Positions 54,597-62,961 are shown, numbered from the stretch's first letter. The stretch: 64,000 nucleotides of DNA from Nostoc sp. FACHB-280 (GCF_014697615.1 NZ_JACJSD010000022.1:40896-104895), one strand, 5' to 3'. Translations and numbers: made by a program. The notes: generated by a model not told the origin, from the letters alone.

Positions 54597-55301
54597 ATGG
54601 CGACTACCCAGCAGTCCTCAACCAAGCAAGAGATTCTCGAATATCTGCTCAAACACTCACAAGCAACTGCTTTTGAGCTTTCCGAAGTTTTAAATGTTAC
54701 CCCCCAAGCGATTCGTCGCCATCTCAAGGATTTAGAGGCGGAAGAATTGATTGTCTACGCCTCAACGACGCAGGCGGGAATGGGGCGACCACAGCATATT
54801 TATCAGTTAAGTCGTCAGGGACGCGATCGCCTGCATCGGACAACCAGCGATCGCTTCGGTGATGGTTACGGTGAATTCGCAGTTTCGCTGCTGGATACCC
54901 TAGCCGAAACCGTTGGTCACGACAAAATGAAAACGATTTTACAAAAACAATGGGAACGCAAAGCCCAAGAATACCGCGATCGCTTGGGTAAAGGTTCGTT
55001 AAAAGAGCGGGTGGAAACTTTAGTTGAGTTACGCAAAGCCGAAGGATTCATGGCAGAGTATCACTCTGTGGAAGCAGATAATGATCACCCGACTGATAGA
55101 ATAGGCGATCGCTTTGTTTTAATAGAACATAATTGTGCAATTTCCAACGTTGCCGAGTCTTTTCCTAGCGTTTGTGGTCATGAACTAGAAATGTTTGCGG
55201 CTGTACTACCAGACTGTATAGTAGAGCGTACCCACTGGATTATTAACGGTGAACATCGTTGTGGCTATTTAGTTCAAGCTCGCAAGCAAGAACAGAATTA
55301 A
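54597..55301 (+). CDS. sufR: SufR, Fe-S-dependent transcription repressor
   Basis: A 234-residue winged-helix repressor. The N-terminal ArsR-like HTH (about 10-80) contains SQATAFELSEVLNVTPQAIRRH. The C-terminal domain has four cysteines in the expected cluster-binding region: HNCAISN, PSVCGHE, LPDCIVE and EHRCGYL. Synechocystis SufR uses three of the equivalent cysteines to hold a 4Fe-4S cluster that tunes DNA binding. Divergent from sufBCDS, with two operators between. It senses Fe-S status and represses suf when clusters are plentiful. Confidence 0.96.
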   Translation: MATTQQSSTKQEILEYLLKHSQATAFELSEVLNVTPQAIRRHLKDLEAEELIVYASTTQAGMGRPQHIYQLSRQGRDRLHRTTSDRFGDGYGEFAVSLLDTLAETVGHDKMKTILQKQWERKAQEYRDRLGKGSLKERVETLVELRKAEGFMAEYHSVEADNDHPTDRIGDRFVLIEHNCAISNVAESFPSVCGHELEMFAAVLPDCIVERTHWIINGEHRCGYLVQARKQEQN

Positions 55302-55428
55302 TTTATAAAGTCTGAAGTCTGAAATATTAAGAAAAATACTTACTCAGCACCAATGATAGAGGCTAGAAGATAAAAAACAGTTACATATATAAAACCAAGA
55401 GACTGGAAATCTAGGTCTATACAAACAA

Positions 55429-55465
55429 AGCCTGCCTTTGCAGGCTAGTTGTATGCTTTTTTATA
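55429..55465 (+). terminator. Terminator downstream of sufR
   Basis: AGCCTGC (55429-55435) pairs with GCAGGCT (55440-55446) and is followed after a few bases by TTTTTT. Confidence 0.7.
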
Positions 55466-55526
55466 TCGATTTGGTATAAGATGATTCCAAACTTTATACT
55501 TCACACTTCAGACTTCACACTTGTCT

Positions 55527-55787
55527 ATGGATTTACCATCACAGCAACCATCAACACAGTTTTTAACTTTGGAAGAATCAGCACAAGTTGATGCTGCTTT
55601 ACTATCTTCCCCAGAAAAGTTTTTAACAAGATTGACTATTTCATCACAAAAACTCTTGCAGCAAATTGCTCAAGAATACAATGTGAGTATTGAAGATTTA
55701 ACTACAAAGCAAATAATTAGTTGGTTTGAGAAAGATAGCAAAATTAGACGGGAGCAAGGAATTGAAGCTTCATTTTTGAAGTGGTAA
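55527..55787 (+). CDS. Small conserved hypothetical protein
   Basis: An 86-residue acidic helical protein, starting at ATG 55527. No motif I recognise; the middle (SAQVDAALLSSPEKFLTRLTI) and the end (ASFLKW) look conserved-type rather than random. Possibly cyanobacteria-specific. Followed by short repeats and a YCII gene on the same strand. Confidence 0.6.
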   Translation: MDLPSQQPSTQFLTLEESAQVDAALLSSPEKFLTRLTISSQKLLQQIAQEYNVSIEDLTTKQIISWFEKDSKIRREQGIEASFLKW

Positions 55788-55900
55788 ATACTTGAAAAAA
55801 AGAGGCTAGTAGCTAGAGGTTAGGGGCTGGAAATAAAGATTTTTACTCAGCACTTATGACCTCAAAGAAATATATTGCACTAAAAATATCATCGTTATTA

Positions 55901-56212
55901 ATGTCTAAACTTTTTGCTGTTGTAGTTGCGACTGTTCCTGAATATTATGAGTATAAACAGGCTCACCCAGAACATGACCAAAATCAACTAGCTTGGTTTC
56001 GTGAGCAACAAGAAAAAGGAATTTTACTCTGCTGTGGGCCTTTTTTTCCCCATGATGGAACAGGATTTTGGGTGATTCAAGCAGAGAATCTCGAACAGGC
56101 TCAAGCAATTGTCAAAAGTAGCCCTCGTGCTAAAGATGGTATGTTAGCAGACTCCGCCAGGGTTGTGGAATGGGAAGTGCATATTGGACGCGATCGCTTT
56201 TTGTCTGAGTAA
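55901..56212 (+). CDS. YCII family protein
   Basis: A 103-residue YCII-domain protein. Signature parts: KLFAVVVATVPEYYEYKQAHPEH, then GILLCCGPFFPHDGTGFWVI and EQAQAIVKSSP. The conserved His and Asp of the family are seen (PEHDQ and FPHDG). The ferredoxin-like fold is often found in small cytosolic enzymes of unknown substrate. I chose ATG at 55901; an in-frame start at 55856 would add 15 residues with no homology. The next gene follows after 16 bases. Confidence 0.85.
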   Translation: MSKLFAVVVATVPEYYEYKQAHPEHDQNQLAWFREQQEKGILLCCGPFFPHDGTGFWVIQAENLEQAQAIVKSSPRAKDGMLADSARVVEWEVHIGRDRFLSE

Positions 56213-56228
56213 ATTACCTGTCTTAATT

Positions 56229-56816
56229 ATGATTCAAGGCAGATTTTCGAGAGGTTACAGCATCGCTATAGTTGGATTATTAGGATTAACTATGATTCGT
56301 TGTAGTCATCCTAGTAATAGCAAAATTGTTGTAAGTGATCGCAACCAGTCTCATCAGGAAATCAAAAGCATGAAACTAGCCAGCACAGCCTTTAATCCTA
56401 ATGCTTTAATTCCTTCTCAATATACCTGTGATGGTAAAGATATTTCCCCGCCTTTAGCCTGGAGTGACGTACCAAAAGATACACAAAGCATAGCGTTAAT
56501 TGTAGATGACCCCGACGCACCAGGAGGAACATTTGTGCATTGGGTTGTTTACGATCTTCCAGCTACAGTTAGTCAATTATCCGCAAAAATTGCATCCCAA
56601 GATTTACCAGGAATACAGGGAAAAAATGATTTTGGTAAGCTTGGCTATGGTGGCCCTTGTCCACCAAGTGGAACACATCGCTACTTTTTTAAACTTTATG
56701 CTTTAGATAAAAAGTTAGGTTTGACACCAGGTGCAGCAAAAGAGCAAGTTTTGACAGCAATGAAAGGTCATGTTTTAGCACAAGCAGAATTGATAGGAAA
56801 ATATAGCAGGGAATAG
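56229..56816 (+). CDS. YbhB/YbcL (PEBP-like) lipoprotein
   Basis: A 195-residue PEBP/Raf-kinase-inhibitor-like protein. The signal ends in a lipobox LTMIRC, so it is probably a lipoprotein in the periplasm. The fold core is clear: KLASTAFNPNALIPSQYTCDGKDISPPLAW, IALIVDDPDAPGG, FVHWVVYDLP and GGPCPPSGTHRYFFKLYAL. ATG at 56229; the upstream in-frame stretch overlaps the YCII gene in another frame. The ligand and function of bacterial members are not settled. Confidence 0.88.
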   Translation: MIQGRFSRGYSIAIVGLLGLTMIRCSHPSNSKIVVSDRNQSHQEIKSMKLASTAFNPNALIPSQYTCDGKDISPPLAWSDVPKDTQSIALIVDDPDAPGGTFVHWVVYDLPATVSQLSAKIASQDLPGIQGKNDFGKLGYGGPCPPSGTHRYFFKLYALDKKLGLTPGAAKEQVLTAMKGHVLAQAELIGKYSRE

Positions 56817-56928
56817 GAAACAGGTGACAGTAGCAATTATCACCTTTGCCCGATGGCGATCGCACTTTGAGATCCAAATTAGTATCTGCGGCGTATTCTC
56901 TAGATAATGATTCTATGAGTAAAAAGCT

Positions 56929-57351
56929 ATGTCTGAAGTAGCCCCTCTTTCGCCAGAAATTATCCAAACTGTAATTACCCAATATTTTGCCGCTACTCGT
57001 TCCGCTAATAAAGCAGATGAGATGGTAGCCTGTTTTGCCAAAGATACGGTGAGTTACGACCCAGTAGGAACACCAGCAAAACAAGGTCATGCTCAACTGC
57101 ACGCATTTTTCCAACAAATAGCTGCTTTATTTGTCAAAGTAGAACTCTGTGAAGAGTTTATCACCATTAATGGAGATGAAGCGGCTGTAAAATGGACAGG
57201 TCGGGGGATTGGTCACAATGGTCGAGCCGTCACATTTGAAGGAATTGATTTGTTTGAGTTTAATAATGAAGGGAAAATTCAATCTCTCAAGGCTTACTGG
57301 AATCCGGCGGTGATCCTGGCAGAGTTACAAGAGGGTTCTGATATTTCTTGA
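56929..57351 (+). CDS. NTF2-like (SnoaL-type) fold protein
   Basis: A 140-residue protein of the nuclear transport factor 2-like fold. It has QYFAATRSANKADEMVACFA, SYDPVGTPAKQGHAQLHAFF and VKWTGRGIGHNGRAVTFEGI, as in SnoaL-like epimerase/isomerase or polyketide-cyclase relatives. No catalytic residue set is certain; a His/Asp pair is plausible. Cytoplasmic. The ATG at 56929 is used. Stands alone before the sigma factor. Confidence 0.85.
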   Translation: MSEVAPLSPEIIQTVITQYFAATRSANKADEMVACFAKDTVSYDPVGTPAKQGHAQLHAFFQQIAALFVKVELCEEFITINGDEAAVKWTGRGIGHNGRAVTFEGIDLFEFNNEGKIQSLKAYWNPAVILAELQEGSDIS

Positions 57352-57470
57352 ACATTCATTACCTTAATTATTTCAGTATGTTTGCTAACTCTTAAAAATG
57401 CTTGGAAAGTAGTCGAAAGCTCGGTATACTTCGCAGTGATACCCAGAACTCAATTACTAACCAACTCTGA

Positions 57471-58046
57471 ATGGAGAGTTTATTTACTACTACCGATGTT
57501 TTACTGATCACCAAAATTGCCCAAAAAGACCAATCTGCGTTATCTGCTCTCTACGATCGCTATGGCAAAATTATTTATGCGATCGCCTTTAAAAGCCTGA
57601 AATCACCAGAAGAGAGTGAAGAAGTTGTATTGGATGTTTTCGCTCAAGTTTGGCGAATTGCCGAGCGATACGATACACAAAAAGGTAGAGTGGATACTTG
57701 GTTATTTACCATTGCACGTAGTCGCATCCTTGATCGTCTACGCAAACTGCAACGCACTCACGTATCTACTACCTTTTCTTTAGATACAACAGAAATTCAG
57801 CCCAAAGCCGATAACATAGACTTGTTTGAGTCAGTATTTATTGCTGAACGGCGGAGTCGGGTAATCGCAGCCATGAAAAAATTACCAGATGAACAACGAC
57901 TGGTAATTGAATTAGCATATTATCAAGGATTGACTCAAAGTCAAATTGCAGAGGTAACAGGTGTATCCTTGGGAACAGTCAAAACTAGAATTCGGCTAGG
58001 ATTAAAAAAGTTACAATCTATTTTTGTCACTAAGGAAGAATTTTAA
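57471..58046 (+). CDS. ECF-type sigma factor
   Basis: A 191-residue group 4 sigma factor. Region 2 (about 25-95) shows ALYDRYGKIIYAIAFKSL and VVLDVFAQVWRIAERYD, then the DNA-melting DTWLFTIARSRILDRLRK. Region 4 (about 130-182) has MKKLPDEQRLVIELAYYQG and the helix-turn-helix TQSQIAEVTGVSLGTVKTRIRLGLKKL. It should direct polymerase to a few stress promoters. A cupin anti-sigma gene follows 59 bases downstream and presumably controls it. The DUF4331-TPR-HupE genes further on are the likely regulon. Confidence 0.93.
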   Translation: MESLFTTTDVLLITKIAQKDQSALSALYDRYGKIIYAIAFKSLKSPEESEEVVLDVFAQVWRIAERYDTQKGRVDTWLFTIARSRILDRLRKLQRTHVSTTFSLDTTEIQPKADNIDLFESVFIAERRSRVIAAMKKLPDEQRLVIELAYYQGLTQSQIAEVTGVSLGTVKTRIRLGLKKLQSIFVTKEEF

Positions 58047-58105
58047 GTTAGTGTCTTGCCAAATATATACACGACTTATTTAGTATTAAATCAAATTAGA
58101 ACTCG

Positions 58106-58732
58106 ATGATGCACCGCAATTCTGAAAACTACTGCTTTTGTGAACTAGCTCCCCTGTATGCCCTTGATTTATTGGATGAACAAGAGCGAAATTGGGTTGA
58201 GCAACAAATAGCAGAGTGTCCAGAATTAGCCGCAGAGTTAGCAGAATATGAGTTAGCAGTGACAGCAATTCCTTATACTACGCCTACTGTGCCAATGGCG
58301 ACAGATTTAAAAAATCGCTTGTTTGAGCGTTTGGATTTAGATACTCCAGAACCACCACAAGTCAAGGAAGCAGCCACAGCGCCGGGATGTTTCGCGGTGC
58401 GATCGCAAGATTTGAATTGGCAACCACATGATGTCCCTGGTGTTAAAATCGCCATCTTACACATTGATCAAGTCAAGCGCGAAGTCGTCGGATTATTTCA
58501 CGCCGATCCTGGTATTCATTATCCTTGTCACCGTCATGCCGCAATTGAAGAAATTTACATGATTTCTGGGGATTTGATGGTTGATGAGCAGGTTTATGGT
58601 GCAGGAGATTACATCCGTTCTGAACCAGGTTCAGTGCATAGCCCCTATACGAATGGTGGTTGTATGTTTTATTTTCATACCTCAATGGATGATGAATATC
58701 CTAGTTTGAAAGTGCTGAGTGCTGACTGCTGA
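58106..58732 (+). CDS. ChrR-like cupin anti-sigma factor, zinc-less N-terminal domain
   Basis: A 208-residue protein: an N-terminal anti-sigma domain (about 1-70) and a C-terminal ChrR-type cupin (about 95-195). The cupin has a metal site: HYPCHRHAAIEE (two His and Glu) and GSVHSP (His). The N-terminal domain follows the usual ALDLLDEQERNWVE pattern, but in EQQIAECPELAAEL the expected HxxxCxxC is QxxxCxxL, so the canonical zinc is lost. In Rhodobacter ChrR the cupin is needed for response to singlet oxygen and organic peroxide. It probably inhibits the adjacent sigma factor. ATG at 58106 or 58109. Confidence 0.9.
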   Translation: MMHRNSENYCFCELAPLYALDLLDEQERNWVEQQIAECPELAAELAEYELAVTAIPYTTPTVPMATDLKNRLFERLDLDTPEPPQVKEAATAPGCFAVRSQDLNWQPHDVPGVKIAILHIDQVKREVVGLFHADPGIHYPCHRHAAIEEIYMISGDLMVDEQVYGAGDYIRSEPGSVHSPYTNGGCMFYFHTSMDDEYPSLKVLSADC

Positions 58733-58796
58733 GTTTGGTTGTGGGTTTTTTCCATGAGGGACTAGTGGTCTATCGCATTAATTTTGATGTGTGGCT

Positions 58797-58829
58797 AGAT
58801 CCCCGACTTCTTAAAGAAGTCGGGGATCT
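58797..58829. terminator. CCCCGACTTCTT palindrome after the anti-sigma gene
   Basis: AGATCCCCGACTTCTT pairs with AAGAAGTCGGGGATCT around a single base. It lacks a T-run on the plus strand; it belongs to the family at 2287, 15771, 16473 and 23096. Confidence 0.6.
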
Positions 58830-58892
58830 GACCACCACCAACGCCTAACTAATTTTCCCAACGATAGATCCAACAGCAAATATTTGACGTAT

Positions 58893-58929
58893 ACCTCTGT
58901 AGTTCAAGCAACGCAGAGGTTTTAAATTT
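58893..58929 (+). terminator. Candidate terminator in the anti-sigma/DUF4331 gap
   Basis: ACCTCTG (58893-58899) pairs with CAGAGGT (58914-58920), followed by TTTAAATTT. The 400 bases from 58733 to 59132 thus hold a palindrome, this hairpin and the leader of the DUF4331 gene. No convincing gene is seen there. Confidence 0.55.
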
Positions 58930-59085
58930 ATGAATCAGACTCAAGCTTGCTCTCATCTATTCATTGGTGGTGCGATCGCTCATATTTATCGAGCTTTGGA
59001 GATTAAAACTGTAATTAAATTTAATTTTCAAATTTATAGATCCAAGTTGCTGTTCTTGACGTATTTAATCTTGAAAACCAAACAA

Positions 59086-59107
59086 GTATTCTGCATCAAC
59101 AGAATAC
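59086..59107. promoter_or_regulatory. Palindrome in the DUF4331 leader
   Basis: GTATTCTG (59086-59093) pairs perfectly with CAGAATAC (59100-59107) around CATCAA, 25 bases before the DUF4331 start codon. It could be an operator or an RNA hairpin near the ribosome site. Confidence 0.45.
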
Positions 59108-59132
59108 ATAGTAACGTGGAGTATTTACTAAT

Positions 59133-60383
59133 ATGAAAAGTCAAACAACGACCAATCAAAAAAATTGGCGGCACTTTAGTTTTGCTAATATCAAAGTTCT
59201 TATAGGTGTCAGTTTATTGGCTTTAGGTTTAACAGTAGGTTGGACAACTTTAACACCAAAATCTGTAACCGCTTCTGATCACGATGATGGGGAAGTGGAT
59301 ACAAAAGGACGCAATTTAAATTTGACTGATTTATATGTCTTCCGCGAACAAGACCAGAACCCAGCCGCGCGTAAAGATGATTTGATTTTAGTGATGAATA
59401 CAAATCCGCGATCGCTGGCTCGGCAACAGTATTATTTTAGTACGAATGCTCTATACGAATTCAAAATTAGCCGGGTTGCCAATCGAGATGCTACCCCTAC
59501 AGGTCGAGAAGATGTGATCCTGCGCTTTCAATTTGATGAACCCAACAGCAGAGGCGAACAACCATTTAAATTGACTGTGATTGCTGATCGTCATAGAAGT
59601 AGCGATCGCGGTATCACGACTCCTTTAAGTGTTAATCCCAACAACCCTACTATTAACAACTTATATTTGCGTAAAACCCCAGTCACTGTTTTTGCTGGAC
59701 TGCGTGAAGACCCCTTTTTCTTTGATGTTGAACAGTTCTTCCGAGTGCGTGCAGGTGCTTTAGGTATCGGCCCGGCTGTGGGTTTTCGTCCGGCTGATCA
59801 AGCCATTGATTTTGCCAAAGGCTATAACGTCAACTCCATTGTCGTCAGAATACCCCGTTCTCTAATCGCCGGAAATACAAACGCCACAGTATTTGATGTC
59901 TGGCAAACTATTTCATTTAAAAACTATGCCTATGGTAGATTCCAACAAGTCGAGCGTCTAGGAAGACCTGGAATTAATGAAGGTTTAGTAGTCACTAACG
60001 ATTTTCTCAACGCCTTTAATAGCATTCCCCCAACAGCCGATTTAAGCCAAGCCGCAGCACCTGTGGGAGCAGAAGCCAGGAAGACACTCAAAGCTTTGGG
60101 TAATAGTGACCAACGTGCTGATGCACTGCTCGCAGCATTTCTCCCTGATGTGATGCGAATAGATACCAACGTCTCCAGTGGTTATGCTAATGCTCTCAAT
60201 GCTAAAGGCAGTCCTGTTGCTGGACGTAAGCTAACAGATGATGTAATTGATACTACACTCAGCGTTTTGACTAACGGTGCTGTGACTAGCGATAACGTGT
60301 CTTATGCAGGAACTCCCGGCAACCCATCCCAAGGACATCAACCTTTAGTACCGCAATTTCCTTACCTAGCATTACCAAATTAA
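59133..60383 (+). CDS. DUF4331 secreted protein
   Basis: A 416-residue exported protein. The N-terminus (about 1-48) has a long n-region and a hydrophobic core (VLIGVSLLALGLTVGWTTL), with likely cleavage near VTASDHDDG. The mature start ASDHDDGEVDTKGRNLNLTDLYVFRE is the DUF4331 hallmark (cf. SSHREAP-type starts), followed by DDLILVMNTNP. The later FFDVEQFFRVRAGALG and IVVRIPRSLI blocks fit too. The function of the domain is unknown; its many Asp residues suggest metal binding. First of three co-oriented genes with a TPR protein and a HupE-like protein, downstream of an ECF sigma/anti-sigma pair. Confidence 0.9.
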   Translation: MKSQTTTNQKNWRHFSFANIKVLIGVSLLALGLTVGWTTLTPKSVTASDHDDGEVDTKGRNLNLTDLYVFREQDQNPAARKDDLILVMNTNPRSLARQQYYFSTNALYEFKISRVANRDATPTGREDVILRFQFDEPNSRGEQPFKLTVIADRHRSSDRGITTPLSVNPNNPTINNLYLRKTPVTVFAGLREDPFFFDVEQFFRVRAGALGIGPAVGFRPADQAIDFAKGYNVNSIVVRIPRSLIAGNTNATVFDVWQTISFKNYAYGRFQQVERLGRPGINEGLVVTNDFLNAFNSIPPTADLSQAAAPVGAEARKTLKALGNSDQRADALLAAFLPDVMRIDTNVSSGYANALNAKGSPVAGRKLTDDVIDTTLSVLTNGAVTSDNVSYAGTPGNPSQGHQPLVPQFPYLALPN

Positions 60384-60487
60384 GGCAAGGGTGCAGGGTG
60401 CGGAGAGCAGAGGGGAAACATCTCTCCCGGCTCCCTGTCCCCTGCCCCTTGTCCTCTTCTGTTCTTAGCGTATGTCTGCGTAAAAAA

Positions 60488-61864
60488 ATGCAAATACAGC
60501 TTTTCCACTACAAATTCCCCAGAAAAATCCTTTGGGTATTGATTACCGCCCCTATATTGTTCATCATCGCCCCTTATCTCAACTCGCAACCAAATTCGCC
60601 CTACCGCTATAACTTTTCTCTCTCCTTACCTGGTACGGAAAATAGCCGTGCCACATTACAACAAGAAATCGCCTTTTACCAAACTAAAGTACGACAAAGC
60701 CCTGATAGTGGTTTGAATTTAACTGCATTAGCGCAAGCCTACTTAAAAATGGCCAAAGCTACGGGCGAAAGTAATTGGTATTTATTAGCAGAACAGGCAG
60801 CTAATCGCTCTCTGTCTCATTTACCATTCCATAATCATGGTGCAATTCTGGTTCTGGCTCGTGTTGCTCAAGCTAGACATGACTTTGCCGCAGCGATTCG
60901 TCTATCTGAGAAAGTCTTACAATCTCAACCCACTAACGATCATGCTCTGGCTATCTTAGTCACATCAAATTTGGCGACGGGTAATTTAACTGCTGCTAGA
61001 ACTGCCGCCGATGCCCTAGTAAACAAAATTCCCACCCAAGGTAACTTAACTTTACAAGCTTTGGTATTAGTTGCCCAAGGTCAAGATCAAGGTGCGATCG
61101 CCACTTTTAAAAATGCTTTAGCAACTGAAGAACCGGGAGAACTCGGTACTTCCGCTTGGACAAGGGTTGTCTTCGGTCAATTTTATAACAAACGGGGACA
61201 GCCAGATTTAGCCACCAGTCTCTACAAAGAGGCTTTACGCATTATACCGAGGTATCCTTTAGCATTGCTGCATCTAGCAGAACTAGCAACGCGCCAAGGC
61301 AATTATCAGCAGGCGGAAAGTTTTTACGCCCAAGTTTTACCTAATTCACAAACATCATCCACCATTTTTGACCATGCTGTGTTGCGAGGTAGGGCGAAAG
61401 TTCTGCAATTACAAGGTAAAGCCGCAGCCGCACAAACACTGTTAACTCAAGCAGAAAGCTTACTGCGAGAAGAAAACGCCGGACACACCAACGGTTCCTT
61501 TGGACATCGGCGAGAGTTAGCCAGGTTGTTATTAGAAAAGAATCACCCTGAAGATACGGCTGAGGCTTTATCGCTGATGCAGGCGGAAATTAAAATTCGC
61601 CGTGATGCTCAAACACTAGATACCTTGGCTTGGGCTTTGTTTCGCGTCGGACGTTTCCGGGAAGCGCAACAGCAAATACAAGCCGCCTTGCAATTAGGTA
61701 CGCGAGATGCGGCTATATTTTACCGGGCGGGGATAATTGCCAAAGCTTTGGGAAATCAACAGCAGGCTTTGAATTACGAGAAGTTAGCCCAACGTGTCGA
61801 TCCGACTTTTAACGCCAAGGCGCGGCTGATATCAGGACTTGGTTTGGAGAATTTAGGAATTTAG
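60488..61864 (+). CDS. Membrane-anchored TPR protein
   Basis: A 458-residue protein starting at ATG 60488. A single N-terminal anchor (about residues 12-32, ILWVLITAPILFIIAPYL) leaves the rest outside the cytoplasm. About ten TPR-like units follow (for example ILVLARVAQARHDFAAAIRL, ALLHLAELATRQGNYQQAE, TLDTLAWALFRVGRFREAQQ). TPR arrays bind other proteins, so it may link the DUF4331 protein and the HupE-like protein. Upstream in-frame codons to 60398 come from a repeat and are rejected. The next gene starts 5 bases after its stop. Confidence 0.88.
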   Translation: MQIQLFHYKFPRKILWVLITAPILFIIAPYLNSQPNSPYRYNFSLSLPGTENSRATLQQEIAFYQTKVRQSPDSGLNLTALAQAYLKMAKATGESNWYLLAEQAANRSLSHLPFHNHGAILVLARVAQARHDFAAAIRLSEKVLQSQPTNDHALAILVTSNLATGNLTAARTAADALVNKIPTQGNLTLQALVLVAQGQDQGAIATFKNALATEEPGELGTSAWTRVVFGQFYNKRGQPDLATSLYKEALRIIPRYPLALLHLAELATRQGNYQQAESFYAQVLPNSQTSSTIFDHAVLRGRAKVLQLQGKAAAAQTLLTQAESLLREENAGHTNGSFGHRRELARLLLEKNHPEDTAEALSLMQAEIKIRRDAQTLDTLAWALFRVGRFREAQQQIQAALQLGTRDAAIFYRAGIIAKALGNQQQALNYEKLAQRVDPTFNAKARLISGLGLENLGI

Positions 61865-61869
61865 GAACG

Positions 61870-62961
61870 ATGACAACTATGTGGCGCAGATACCGAGTGG
61901 CTTTCATCTGCTTGATTGCAGCATTTTTAGTAGTAATTGGTTGGGCTAGTCCTAGTCAAGCACATTGGGCTGATTTGGCGGTGGCGGAGGTGACGGTAGA
62001 ACAGACAAAAACAGCAATGATTTTGACCTTTCCGACAGCTTTAGTACCTGGGGTTGATGATAACCGTGATGGACAACTCTCCATTGATGAAGTTACCACC
62101 CATCAATCAGAGTTAGAAAAATTTTTTGGCGATCGCATCCGTCTGATTGACGCACAAGGGGAAGTTGGAAAACTGGCGGTGGCTGCAACGAATAATTTAC
62201 CTGTGAATATTGCGAGTAATATTCAGACTCACAGCACTTTAGAGCTAACTTATACTTGGGCGCAACCAGTCACTGGACTTGTAATTAACTACAATTTATT
62301 TCTCCCCAATGTCGCCACTGCTCGATGTCTAGCCACCGTGATGCAAGGAGGAAAAATTCGCAATTTAGTCTTTACTCCCGAACAACGAGAATTTACTTTA
62401 ATTAACCCTCCGGTATGGCAACAAATTAGTAGCTTTGTGTGGCTAGGAATTGAACATATCTTGACAGGTTATGACCATGTTTTATTTTTAATTAGTTTAT
62501 TAATGCTGGGTGGTGGTTTTGGTTATTTAACTAAAGTAGTTACAGCTTTTACTATTTCTCATTCTGTGACTTTGACTTTAGCTGTATTGGATATTGTGAC
62601 TTTACCAGTTAGGTTTGTGGAAAGTGCGATCGCCCTGACTATTGTTTATGTAGCGGCGGAAAATTTCTGGCGCACGAGTTTACGCTGGCGTTGGTTACTC
62701 ACCTTCATTTTTGGATTAATTCACGGGCTAGGCTTTGCTGGAATTCTCAAAGAAATTCATCTGAATCAATCTAATTTGGCTTTATCCTTAGCTAGTTTCA
62801 ATGTGGGTGTAGAAATCGGTCAAATAGTTATTGTGACTATTGCTTTTTTGATTTTCCGTACCATTAAAAAATATCCTGGGGAATTAATTGTACGTCGTTG
62901 CTTATCTGCTGGCGTTGTGGCTTTGGGATTAATTTGGTTTGTAGAACGAGCTTTTTATTAA
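61870..62961 (+). CDS. HupE/UreJ-family membrane protein with EF-hand loop
   Basis: A 363-residue protein. The first 30 residues are a signal sequence (ending near SQAHW). An exported domain (about 30-185) includes a textbook EF-hand loop, DDNRDGQLSIDEV. The C-terminal half (about 190-363) has six hydrophobic segments of the HupE/UreJ_2 family, with HILTGYDHVLFLISLLMLGG, FTISHSVTLTLAV and FGLIHGLGFAGIL. Histidines in these segments suggest metal (nickel or cobalt in HupE/UreJ) transport, but the exported domain argues for another role. It directly follows the TPR gene (5 bases). Confidence 0.9.
   Translation: MTTMWRRYRVAFICLIAAFLVVIGWASPSQAHWADLAVAEVTVEQTKTAMILTFPTALVPGVDDNRDGQLSIDEVTTHQSELEKFFGDRIRLIDAQGEVGKLAVAATNNLPVNIASNIQTHSTLELTYTWAQPVTGLVINYNLFLPNVATARCLATVMQGGKIRNLVFTPEQREFTLINPPVWQQISSFVWLGIEHILTGYDHVLFLISLLMLGGGFGYLTKVVTAFTISHSVTLTLAVLDIVTLPVRFVESAIALTIVYVAAENFWRTSLRWRWLLTFIFGLIHGLGFAGILKEIHLNQSNLALSLASFNVGVEIGQIVIVTIAFLIFRTIKKYPGELIVRRCLSAGVVALGLIWFVERAFY

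Noticed and set aside
57400..57470. ECF-type autoregulatory promoter before the sigma gene (GGAAAG and GGTATAC)
   Set aside because: The -35 and -10 words do not match the spacing of a known ECF promoter and the same pair is not repeated before the DUF4331 gene.
58930..59136. A 68-codon plus-strand frame between the anti-sigma and DUF4331 genes
   Set aside because: It overlaps the DUF4331 start, has low-complexity Ile/Leu/Lys-rich content, no ribosome site and contains the leader palindrome, so it is more likely untranslated.
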